64,000 bases of DNA. Source: Streptomyces canus (GTDB lineage: Bacteria > Actinomycetota > Actinomycetes > Streptomycetales > Streptomycetaceae). This document shows positions 7,849 through 14,586 of this stretch, piece by piece (within the stretch, counting starts at the first letter, position 1; each line of letters begins with the position of its first letter). The translations under genes and the position numbers were made by a program. The notes below the pieces were generated by a model, which did not search any database, had not been told where the DNA came from, and saw only the letters and a list, made by a program, of their open reading frames with translations. The stretch covers positions 5,022,001 through 5,086,000 of the forward strand of contig NZ_JAUSWW010000001.1 in the NCBI RefSeq assembly GCF_030815415.1, read 5' to 3'.

Positions 7849-8574
7849 TCACCTCTTCTCGTACGGATCGGCCGGCTGCTCGACCTGCTCCACCGACACC
7901 GCGTCCAGCACCGGCGGCCACGCCCCGTCCGTGCCGAGCTTCCCCCTGGGGTGCCAGGTGCCGGTGACGGTGACCCAGGTGTCGGCGGGCAGCGCGTCGG
8001 CGCCGCGGATCTCGGCCTTGCTGGTGCTGGCGTCGGCGGCACAGCAGGAGACGAGGAGCCGGGTGACGTACCAGGTCCCGTCGTCGCCGTGGGTCACGAA
8101 CCCGGTCATCCGCACGGTACGGCCCTTCAGCGACCGCCCGCTGTCGTAGATCGCCCGTGAGGAGAACTCGCCCACGCCGAGCCGCACCGGGTCCCCGGCG
8201 GGCAGCGCCGGAAAGACCCCGACGCCCTGCGCCGCCCGCTGGGCCGCCTCGCGCTCGGCGCTGTAGGAGCCGAGGGCGGGGGGCGGGAAGAGCAGCAGGG
8301 CGAGGGCGGGGAGGGTGAGGAGCCAGGCGACCCGGGGGCCGTGGTGGGCGTGGCCGTGGTGGTCGCCGTCGCCGTCGCCGTCGTGGCCGTCGTCCGCCGA
8401 GTGTCGTACGACCGCCATGGCGATCCCCAGCAGCACGAGCGCCGCACCCGAGACGATCAGATACGGCCTCAGCCCCGCCTGCACATACCGCAGGTAGAGC
8501 GCGCTGAACGCCGAGATCCGCAGGATCGCCGCCCCGACGAGCACCAGCAGCAGGGCCGGCCCGTACCGCCTCAC
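7849..8574 (-). CDS. TIGR03943-family membrane protein
   Basis: A 241-residue protein. Two N-terminal membrane segments (YGPALLLVLVGAAILRISA and LIVSGAALVLLGIAMAVV) precede a His/Asp/Gly-rich loop (residues about 68-85, many His) and a third segment (WLLTLPALALLLFPPPAL). An extracytoplasmic domain follows with a Cys-Cys pair (LLVSCCAADAS), and near its end WVTVTGTWHPRG. This family is typically encoded beside UPF0718 permeases, as here. The GTG start at 8574 overlaps the permease stop by 4 nt (GTGA), indicating translational coupling. The His-rich loop suggests metal handling, but the substrate is unknown. Confidence 0.87.
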   Translation of the reverse strand: MRRYGPALLLVLVGAAILRISAFSALYLRYVQAGLRPYLIVSGAALVLLGIAMAVVRHSADDGHDGDGDGDHHGHAHHGPRVAWLLTLPALALLLFPPPALGSYSAEREAAQRAAQGVGVFPALPAGDPVRLGVGEFSSRAIYDSGRSLKGRTVRMTGFVTHGDDGTWYVTRLLVSCCAADASTSKAEIRGADALPADTWVTVTGTWHPRGKLGTDGAWPPVLDAVSVEQVEQPADPYEKR

Positions 8575-9572
8575 AGCAGCCACCACCCCACGAGCACACT
8601 GCTCATCACGGCCACCACCCACGTCACGGCGGAGAACCGCACCGCGAAGGCCCGCCCGAAGGTGCCCGCCTGCAGGGCGATCAGCTTCAGGTCGACCATC
8701 GGCCCCACCACCATGAACGCGAGCCGCGCGGTGGGCGAGAACCCGCTCAGCGAGGCCGCGACGAACGCGTCGGCCTCGCTGCACACGCACAGCACGACCG
8801 CGAGGACGGCCAGCAGCAGCACCGACAGCCAGGCGGAACCGGTGAAGACGTCCAGCACGGAGCGGGGTACGACGATGTTGAAGGTGGCGGCGGCCGCCGC
8901 GCCGAGCACGAGGAACCCGCCCGCGTGCAGGAAGTCGTGCTGGAGCCCGGCGCCGAAGGCCTTGATCCCCCGGGCCTCGGGAGCGTGCCGCTGGGGCAGC
9001 CGCAGCCACTCCTCCTTCCCGAACCGCGCCCACAGCCACCCCATCACCACGGCCGTCGCCAGCGAGGCGACGAGCCGCCCCAGCACCATCTCCGGCTGGG
9101 CCGGGAAGGCGATCGACGTGGCGACGAGCACGACGGGGTTGATCGCGGGCGCGGAGAGCAGGAAGGCGAGGGCGGCGGCGGGCGCGACCCCGCGCCGCAT
9201 CAGGCTCCCGGCCACGGGCACGGAGGCGCACTCACAACCGGGCAGGACGACCCCGGCGGCCCCGGCGAGCGGCACGGCGAGGGCCTGGTTGCGGGGCAGC
9301 AGCCGGGTGAAGACCCGCTCCGGCACGAACGCGCCGATGGCCGCCGAGACGACGGTCCCCAGCAGCAGGAACGGCACCCCCTGGACGGTGATCGCCGTGA
9401 AGACGGTCCACCAGGCGGCGACGGGCGGGGTGTAGAGGTCGAGGGCGAGGGTGGGTCCGAGCACGGAGACCACGGTCGCGATGGCGAGCAGCGCGGCCCC
9501 GCCGAGGACGGCGTACACGAACGCGCGCACGACGAACCGCAGCCCGTCGACCACACTCCGCTGGTTCTCCAC
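8571..9572 (-). CDS. UPF0718 (YraQ-type) permease
   Basis: A 333-residue polytopic membrane protein with about eight hydrophobic segments. These include FVYAVLGGAALLAIATVVSV, GVPFLLLGTVVSAAIGAFVP and VPLAGAAGVVLPGCECASVP. The conserved Pro-Gly-Cys-Glu-Cys region and the later VCSEADAFVAASL are characteristic of the YraQ/ArsP-like permeases. The GTG start at 9572 has AGAGGGCAGGT upstream. It is the first gene of a two-gene operon with the TIGR03943 protein. The transported species is not known; metal or metalloid export is only a guess. No Zur-like operator was seen upstream. Confidence 0.88.
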   Translation of the reverse strand: MENQRSVVDGLRFVVRAFVYAVLGGAALLAIATVVSVLGPTLALDLYTPPVAAWWTVFTAITVQGVPFLLLGTVVSAAIGAFVPERVFTRLLPRNQALAVPLAGAAGVVLPGCECASVPVAGSLMRRGVAPAAALAFLLSAPAINPVVLVATSIAFPAQPEMVLGRLVASLATAVVMGWLWARFGKEEWLRLPQRHAPEARGIKAFGAGLQHDFLHAGGFLVLGAAAAATFNIVVPRSVLDVFTGSAWLSVLLLAVLAVVLCVCSEADAFVAASLSGFSPTARLAFMVVGPMVDLKLIALQAGTFGRAFAVRFSAVTWVVAVMSSVLVGWWLL

Positions 9573-9632
9573 ACCTGCCCTCTCGTCCCCGCGCAGGCTA
9601 ACCGGTGAGCCCTGTGCGCAGGCTCGGAAGGG

Positions 9633-10976
9633 TCATAGAGGAGGCTGTGCGGGTGCGGGCCCGAGGGTGGTGGTGCCGGGGGCCGTACGGTGGCCGAGGC
9701 CCGTCCGGTAGGCGTCCAGGGCCGCCTCCACCCGCCCCTCCCGGCGCAGCAGGTCCCCCAGCAGCCGGCACAGGTCGGCCAGGTCACCGGCGGCCCCCGC
9801 CCGTTCCAGCAGGCTCAGCGCCCGCACGTAGTGCTCCTCGGCGGCCTCCGGGTCGCGGGCGTCCTCGGCGATGATGCCGAGCAGCCGGTGGGCGGCGGCG
9901 GAGTGGACGGCGCCGCGCTCCGAGGACAGGTCCCCGAGCACGTCCTGGAGCAGGGCGGCGGCCTCGTCGGACTTGCCGCGCCGGTGCAGTACGTCGGCCA
10001 GCTCGACGGCGGCCTGGCTGCTGTAGAGGGCGGCCCGGGAGGCGGAGAGCATGGTGAGGGCCTGCCTCAACTCGTCCTCGGCGCGCTCCAGTTCGTTGTT
10101 CTGCGCGTACACGTACCCGCGCATCCAGTGGCAGTTGGCCAGCTCGGTGCGGAGCTGGAGCTGCCGGTACAGCTCGGCCGCCTTCGCGAGCGAGGCGTCG
10201 GCCTCGGCGACCCGGCCCTCGGCGATGAGGGTGCGGGCGACGGACCGGTGCATCCGGGCCACGAGGGCGGGGTCGCCGGCCTGCGGGGCGAGGGCGAGCG
10301 CGAACTCGGCGGCCTGGGCGGCTCGGGCGTGGGCGCCCATGTCCATGTAGGGCCCGATGATGCTGGCGTAGAGGAGGAGCAGCGCGTCGGGATCGTGCAG
10401 TCCGCCGCGGTTGAGCTCGTCGAGGGTGGACTCCAGGAGGTAGACGGCGTAGCGGAGTTCACCGGCGAGGTAGTGGGACAGGGCGCGGCCGCGCAGGGCG
10501 GGGACGCGGGCGGGCAGCGGAGCGTTGGCCAGCGTCTGCTCGGCCCGTTCGAAGTACTGCCGTCCTTCGACGAGCTCACCGGTCTCGACGGCGCACTCCC
10601 CGAGCCCGAGAAGGGCGGCGGCCCGCACCTCGACGATCCGCAGGGCGTCCGCCTCCGCGAGCAGTGCGGCGTACTGCCGGGTCGCCTCCTCGGCCTCGCC
10701 GGTGGCGAGGGTGCGCTGGGCCTCGACGATCCGCAGCCGCAGATCGGTGACGAGATGGGCGGGCCGGCCGGTGGCGAGCTCGTCGACCTCGACGCCGAGC
10801 CGCTCGGCGAGATGCCGCAGGGCCTGGTCGGAGGGCCTGACGCGGCCCGCCTCCAGGGTGGAGACATAGGCGGCGCTGTAGGCGGGCTCGGCGACCTGCC
10901 GCTGGGTGAGGCCCCGTTCGACGCGCAGCCGCTGGACTCTTCGCCCGATGGTCTCCGGATCGTCACGTTCAACCAT
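9633..10976 (-). CDS. XRE-family regulator with TPR array
   Basis: A 447-residue cytoplasmic regulator. An N-terminal XRE helix-turn-helix occupies about residues 8-62 (IGRRVQRLRVERGLTQRQVA, YVSTLEAGRVRPS, LAERLGVEVDEL). About 350 residues of helical TPR-like repeats follow. This layout is common in Streptomyces developmental or quorum-type regulators where the TPR part binds a peptide or partner. ATG 10976 is chosen because GGGGGAG lies 7 nt upstream; a further in-frame ATG at 11012 has none. A perfect palindrome overlapping its likely -35 (11035-11056) suggests autoregulation. Divergent to it is a tiny secreted protein, a candidate target or ligand. Confidence 0.9.
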   Translation of the reverse strand: MVERDDPETIGRRVQRLRVERGLTQRQVAEPAYSAAYVSTLEAGRVRPSDQALRHLAERLGVEVDELATGRPAHLVTDLRLRIVEAQRTLATGEAEEATRQYAALLAEADALRIVEVRAAALLGLGECAVETGELVEGRQYFERAEQTLANAPLPARVPALRGRALSHYLAGELRYAVYLLESTLDELNRGGLHDPDALLLLYASIIGPYMDMGAHARAAQAAEFALALAPQAGDPALVARMHRSVARTLIAEGRVAEADASLAKAAELYRQLQLRTELANCHWMRGYVYAQNNELERAEDELRQALTMLSASRAALYSSQAAVELADVLHRRGKSDEAAALLQDVLGDLSSERGAVHSAAAHRLLGIIAEDARDPEAAEEHYVRALSLLERAGAAGDLADLCRLLGDLLRREGRVEAALDAYRTGLGHRTAPGTTTLGPAPAQPPL

Positions 10977-11034
10977 GACCCAACTCCCCCTGCGCCTCTT
11001 GCCGTTGGGCAACGCCGGGCTCTAGGTTAAACGG

Positions 11035-11056
11035 CGTATTAAGCCTGCTTAATACG
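11035..11056. promoter_or_regulatory. Palindromic operator between XRE regulator and small secreted protein
   Basis: CGTATTAAG (11035-11043), spacer CCTG and CTTAATACG (11048-11056) form a perfect 9-bp inverted repeat, strikingly AT-rich for this genome. It covers a TTAAGC -35-like element placed 17 nt from TAACCT (11029-11024) on the minus strand. It sits about 45 nt before the divergent small gene. It is a likely binding site of the adjacent XRE protein. Confidence 0.65.
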
Positions 11057-11102
11057 TTGCTGCTGTTGTTGGAGTTGCATCTGTCGTCGCTGCGAGGTCG
11101 TC

Positions 11103-11276
11103 GTGCTCGAACGCACCAGCACCACCGAGCGTTTCGTGAGGAGCGCCATCGCCGCCGTGGTCGCGGTGGCGGCCCTGGTCCTGGCGGCCAACGCGGGACC
11201 CGCGAAGGCCACGGAGGACCACCGGGCCGACCATGTGGAGCAGGTGGAGCAGGCCGGGCACGCCCGGCGGGGCTAG
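11103..11276 (+). CDS. Small secreted protein (57 aa)
   Basis: Reads VLERTSTTERFVRSAIAAVV, then a hydrophobic AVAALVLAANAG and a signal-peptidase-like AKA, leaving a mature peptide of about 20 residues rich in His, Glu and Gln (DHRADHVEQVEQAGHARRG). The GTG start at 11103 has GAGG 6 nt upstream (11093-11096). No family is recognised. Divergence from an XRE-TPR regulator across one operator invites comparison with regulator/exported-peptide pairs, but that is inference. The gene ends in an 18-nt palindrome. Confidence 0.65.
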   Translation: MLERTSTTERFVRSAIAAVVAVAALVLAANAGPAKATEDHRADHVEQVEQAGHARRG

Positions 11277-11290
11277 TGCCGCGGCACTAG
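11273..11290. terminator. 18-nt perfect palindrome between convergent genes
   Basis: CTAGTGCCGCGGCACTAG is fully self-complementary. It contains the stop codon of the small secreted protein gene and ends one base before the stop of the TerB gene on the other strand. A bidirectional terminator is likely, although without a spacer loop the RNA hairpin is tight. Confidence 0.55.
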
Positions 11291-11291
11291 G

Positions 11292-11867
11292 TCAGAGCTG
11301 GAACTCCGCGGGGTTCAGCCCCAGTGCCGCGCAGGCCTCCTGGAGGACCATCTGCTCCGCCTGGGAGAAGTGACCGTCGGCACCGGCGATGACGATGCCG
11401 GTCTGGATCACGGCCCGGGCCTCGGTCGGCTTCTTGGCGGCCTTGGCGATGTCCTGCATCGCCTCGGCCTTCCCCTGCGGGAAGTTACGGGTGAGCTGCT
11501 CCACATGCTTGTGGAAGCGCTGGCGCAGCTGCTCCGGCGGGAAGTTCTGCAGCACCTCGTTGCTGAGGATCATCTGCTCCATCTGCTGCATCTCGGACGC
11601 GTCCACCTGACCGTCGGCCGCCGCGACCAGCGCGCACATCGCCATGCTCGCGTCCCGGTACGCACCGCTCTTCAGCTCGGTCTTGATCGAGCCGAGCTGG
11701 TTCTTCAGCAGGCCCACCAGCTGGGCGCGGGAGCCACCGCCCGATCCACCGTGCGAGCCCGCGCGCGATCCGGTCTGCGAGCCGTGTCCCCCGGTCGTGC
11801 CGCGCCCGCCCTGCGCCTGCTGCTGCAAGCTCTTGGCCTGGTCCTTGAGCCGGTCGAACAGTGCCAT
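11292..11867 (-). CDS. TerB-family (tellurite resistance) protein
   Basis: A 191-residue cytoplasmic protein. A short amphipathic start (MALFDRLKDQAKSLQQQAQG) and a Gly/Ser/Arg linker (about 20-50) lead to a helical TerB domain. The domain carries its two acidic metal-binding turns (AAADGQVDASEMQQ and AGADGHFSQAEQ). TerB proteins are membrane-associated scaffolds of stress and phage-defence complexes as well as tellurite resistance. ATG 11867 has GAGGTGA upstream; more upstream in-frame starts lack one. It stands alone here without other ter genes. Confidence 0.92.
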   Translation of the reverse strand: MALFDRLKDQAKSLQQQAQGGRGTTGGHGSQTGSRAGSHGGSGGGSRAQLVGLLKNQLGSIKTELKSGAYRDASMAMCALVAAADGQVDASEMQQMEQMILSNEVLQNFPPEQLRQRFHKHVEQLTRNFPQGKAEAMQDIAKAAKKPTEARAVIQTGIVIAGADGHFSQAEQMVLQEACAALGLNPAEFQL

Positions 11868-11964
11868 TGCCGTCACCTCGGTACTCGTCTGATCGATCTC
11901 ACCCCGGAAACGGCCCCGCCCCGGAAAAGGTTCCACGGCGGGCCCCCGGCATAGATTGCCCCCC

Positions 11965-13206
11965 ATGACCTCCACAGCCGCCGGTACCGCGCTGGACCTC
12001 ACCGCCGACCTCCCGGTCCCGGAACTGGAGGACCTCTACCGGGACCTGCACCGCCACCCCGAGCTCTCCGGCCAGGAGCACCGTACCGCCGCACGGTTCG
12101 CCGAGCGGCTGAGGAAGGCGGGGTACGACACCGCCGAGGGCATCGGCGGCACCGGAATCGCCGGGGTGCTGCGCAACGGGGACGGACCCGTGGTCCTGCT
12201 GCGCGCCGACATGGACGCGCTGCCCGTCCAGGAGGAGACCGGACTGCCGTACGCCTCCGAGACCCCCGGGGTGATGCACGCCTGCGGGCACGACCTGCAC
12301 GTGACCTGGCTGACCGGCGCGGCCCAGGTGCTGGCGGCGGGACGGGACACCTGGTCCGGGACGCTGGTGGTGATCGGACAGCCCGCCGAGGAGAGCGGCG
12401 GCGGGGCGGCGGCGATGGTGGCGGACGGGCTGTACGCGCGCGTGCCGCGCCCCGACGTACTGCTCGGGCAGCATGCGGTGCCGGGGCCCGTGGGGCTGTA
12501 TCCGCACGTTCCCGGGCTGATCATGTCGGCCACCACCGACGTCGACATCGTGGTGCACGGGCGGGGCGGGCACGGCTCGCGGCCGGAGACGACGGTGGAT
12601 CCGGTCGTGACGGCGGCGTACATCGTCACCCGGCTCCAGACGGTGGTGAGCCGGGAGGTGCCGCCCCGTGAGTCCGCGGTACTGACGGTCGGACGGATCG
12701 AGGCGGGCACGGCGGCCAACGTCATCCCGTCCACCGCCCGGATCTCCCTCAACCTGCGCACCCAGTCGGAGGCGGTACGCGAACGGATGCTCGCCGCGAT
12801 CCGCCGGATCGCCGAGGGCGAGTGCCGGGCCGCGGGGTGCCCGCGCGATCCGGAGGTGATCCTGGGCGGGTCCTATCCGCTGACCGTGAACGACGCGGAC
12901 ACCGACCGCCGGGTCGCGGACGTGCACCGCGAGGTGTTCGGCGAGGGCACGGTGTTCGATCCCGGCCCGGCGATGGGCAGCGAGGACTTCTCCCTGCTGG
13001 CGGCGGACGGACAGCCGTACTCCTACTGGTTCGTGACGACCACCCCGGCCGAGACCTGGGACGCGGCGCCGGGCGGCGACGACCTGCCGGCCCGCCTGGA
13101 CGCGCTGCCGAGCAACCACAGCCCGCGCTTCGCGCCCGATCTGTCGGTGGTGGGGCCGGGGGTGCGGACGCTGGTGGCGGGCGCGCTCAGCCATCTGGTC
13201 CGGTAG
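11965..13206 (+). CDS. M20-family amidohydrolase (hippurate/N-acyl amino acid hydrolase type)
   Basis: Hydrolyses N-acyl amino acids or related amides in the cytoplasm. The 413-residue length fits the family. Metal-site motifs are visible: RADMDALPVQEETGLPYAS, then HACGHDLHVTWL (Cys/His ligands), QPAEESGGGAAAMV, GQHAVPGPVG, and the late SEDFSLLA. The inserted dimerisation domain carries GRGGHGSRPE. ATG 11965 is used; the TTG three codons upstream is unlikely. It is convergent with the solute-binding lipoprotein gene, with only 6 nt between the stops. Exact substrate is not predictable. Confidence 0.93.
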   Translation: MTSTAAGTALDLTADLPVPELEDLYRDLHRHPELSGQEHRTAARFAERLRKAGYDTAEGIGGTGIAGVLRNGDGPVVLLRADMDALPVQEETGLPYASETPGVMHACGHDLHVTWLTGAAQVLAAGRDTWSGTLVVIGQPAEESGGGAAAMVADGLYARVPRPDVLLGQHAVPGPVGLYPHVPGLIMSATTDVDIVVHGRGGHGSRPETTVDPVVTAAYIVTRLQTVVSREVPPRESAVLTVGRIEAGTAANVIPSTARISLNLRTQSEAVRERMLAAIRRIAEGECRAAGCPRDPEVILGGSYPLTVNDADTDRRVADVHREVFGEGTVFDPGPAMGSEDFSLLAADGQPYSYWFVTTTPAETWDAAPGGDDLPARLDALPSNHSPRFAPDLSVVGPGVRTLVAGALSHLVR

Positions 13207-13212
13207 GGCGCT

Positions 13213-14586
13213 CTAGTCCGGCAACGCCTTCTTCAGTGCCGCGTCCAGCGCCGCCGCCAGCTCCGCGTCACCCGGCGGACTGTCGCCCAGGAGCGGGCCC
13301 AGCTGTGCCGTGAAGGTCTGGGTGAAGGCTCCGTAGAGCGGGGTGCGCGGGCGCTGGACCGCCTCTTGGAGGGCGGGGAGCAGGATGGTGCGGGCGTAGC
13401 GGGGACGGCCCTCGTCGTCGCGGGGCATGCGGTCGGCCCGCTCACCGGTGGGCGAGGTGGAGGGGGAGGGGGCCGCGGGGTCCAGGGGGCAGCGGATGTC
13501 CTGGGTGTAGGCCGAGGTCCGGGTCGCCGCGAACCCCGCGTCCAGCAGGCAGCGTTCACTCCCCGGGCTGGTGAGATACCTGATCAGCTCGGTCGCCTTG
13601 AGCGCCCGCTGCGAGCCCTCGGTCACCGCGAGGTTCTGGCCGCCGAGCACGGCCCGGCCGGGAAGCGGGGCGACGCCCAACTGCCCTTCGGTGAAGGACT
13701 GGTGGAGGGTGCGGTAGGCGTACGGCCAGTGGCGCAGGAACGCGGTGCGGCCGTCGGCGAAGTCGCTCAAGGAGTCGGCCTCGTCGGAGTGGACGGCGTC
13801 CTGGAGGGTGTACGGGGACGCGGTACGGCGGCGCAGTTCGGCGATCCCGTCGGTCAACTGACCGACGTCGGCGTCGTAGTGGCCGTCGGGGCCGGTGAAG
13901 TGGAAGCCCTCCGTCGCCGACGCGAACGCCTCGACCCCGTTGACCGTACGGCCCTCGTAGGGGGCGAGCTGCGTGGTCCAGCCCTTCTGGTAGGCGCCCA
14001 CGGCGGGATGCTCGTCGATCTCCTCGATCAGGTCCTCCAGCTGCCCCCGGTCGAGCCCTGCGCTCAGGTCCGTCTGCTGCACACCGGCCGCCTCGAGCAG
14101 ATCGCGGCGGTAGTAGAGCAGCCCGACGTCACTGTTGAACGGCACCGCGTACACCTCGTCGCCCCAACGGGCCGTTTCCGCGACGGACTCGATGTGATCG
14201 CTATCGAGCACGTCGTCCCGGGGCAGCGGGCGGATCAGCCCGGCCGCGGCGAACTCCGGTACCCATGTCACATCCAGGTTGACGACGTCGTAGACCGAGC
14301 TGCCGGACTGCAGCGCGCCGAGCAGCTGGCTGCGCTGCTCGTCGGCGCTGCCCGGCAGCTCGACGAGGCGGGCACGGTACCCGGAGTTCGCCTTCTTCTC
14401 CCGCTCGTTCCAGTCATCGATCAGCTGCTGCCGGATCCCGTTCTGCCCGGTCACATCCCGCCCCCCGGCGACCACGATGTCCCCGGCCACGTCGGGAGAG
14501 GGGGCGGCGGGGGTGGTGGAGCCACCGGTGCAGGCGGTGACGGCCAGCAACAGGGCAGCGGCGAGCAGTCGGCGTCTTCGGCCCAT
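13213..14586 (-). CDS. Extracellular solute-binding lipoprotein linked to the caspase gene
   Basis: A 457-residue ABC-type sugar-binding-like lipoprotein. Signal MGRRRRLLAAALLLAVTACT has the lipobox Cys at about residue 19. Type II binding-protein features include EREKKANSGYRARLVELPGS, the aromatic YDVVNLDVTWVPEFAAAGLI, and VYAVPFNSDVGLLYYRRDLL. A variable C-terminus of low-complexity Pro/Ser/Thr follows. No permease or ATPase gene is nearby. Its ATG overlaps the stop of the caspase gene by 1 nt (TGATG), so it is translated with that gene and probably works with it rather than with a transporter. The caspase protein itself carries a related extracytoplasmic region, suggesting a shared ligand-sensing role. 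Confidence 0.9.
   Translation of the reverse strand: MGRRRRLLAAALLLAVTACTGGSTTPAAPSPDVAGDIVVAGGRDVTGQNGIRQQLIDDWNEREKKANSGYRARLVELPGSADEQRSQLLGALQSGSSVYDVVNLDVTWVPEFAAAGLIRPLPRDDVLDSDHIESVAETARWGDEVYAVPFNSDVGLLYYRRDLLEAAGVQQTDLSAGLDRGQLEDLIEEIDEHPAVGAYQKGWTTQLAPYEGRTVNGVEAFASATEGFHFTGPDGHYDADVGQLTDGIAELRRRTASPYTLQDAVHSDEADSLSDFADGRTAFLRHWPYAYRTLHQSFTEGQLGVAPLPGRAVLGGQNLAVTEGSQRALKATELIRYLTSPGSERCLLDAGFAATRTSAYTQDIRCPLDPAAPSPSTSPTGERADRMPRDDEGRPRYARTILLPALQEAVQRPRTPLYGAFTQTFTAQLGPLLGDSPPGDAELAAALDAALKKALPD

Noticed and set aside
5064..7967. Very long plus-strand open frame (967 codons)
   Set aside because: Composition is Arg/Pro/Gly noise typical of the wrong frame in high-GC DNA; it crosses the lipoprotein and GAF-ANTAR genes, which have clear domains.
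9573..9632. Possible Zur box before the permease operon
   Set aside because: Sought because such permeases can be metal-linked, but no TGA-N9-TCA-like AT-rich palindrome is present.
9690..11030. 446-codon plus-strand open frame
   Set aside because: Antisense of the XRE-TPR gene; no promoter or domain.
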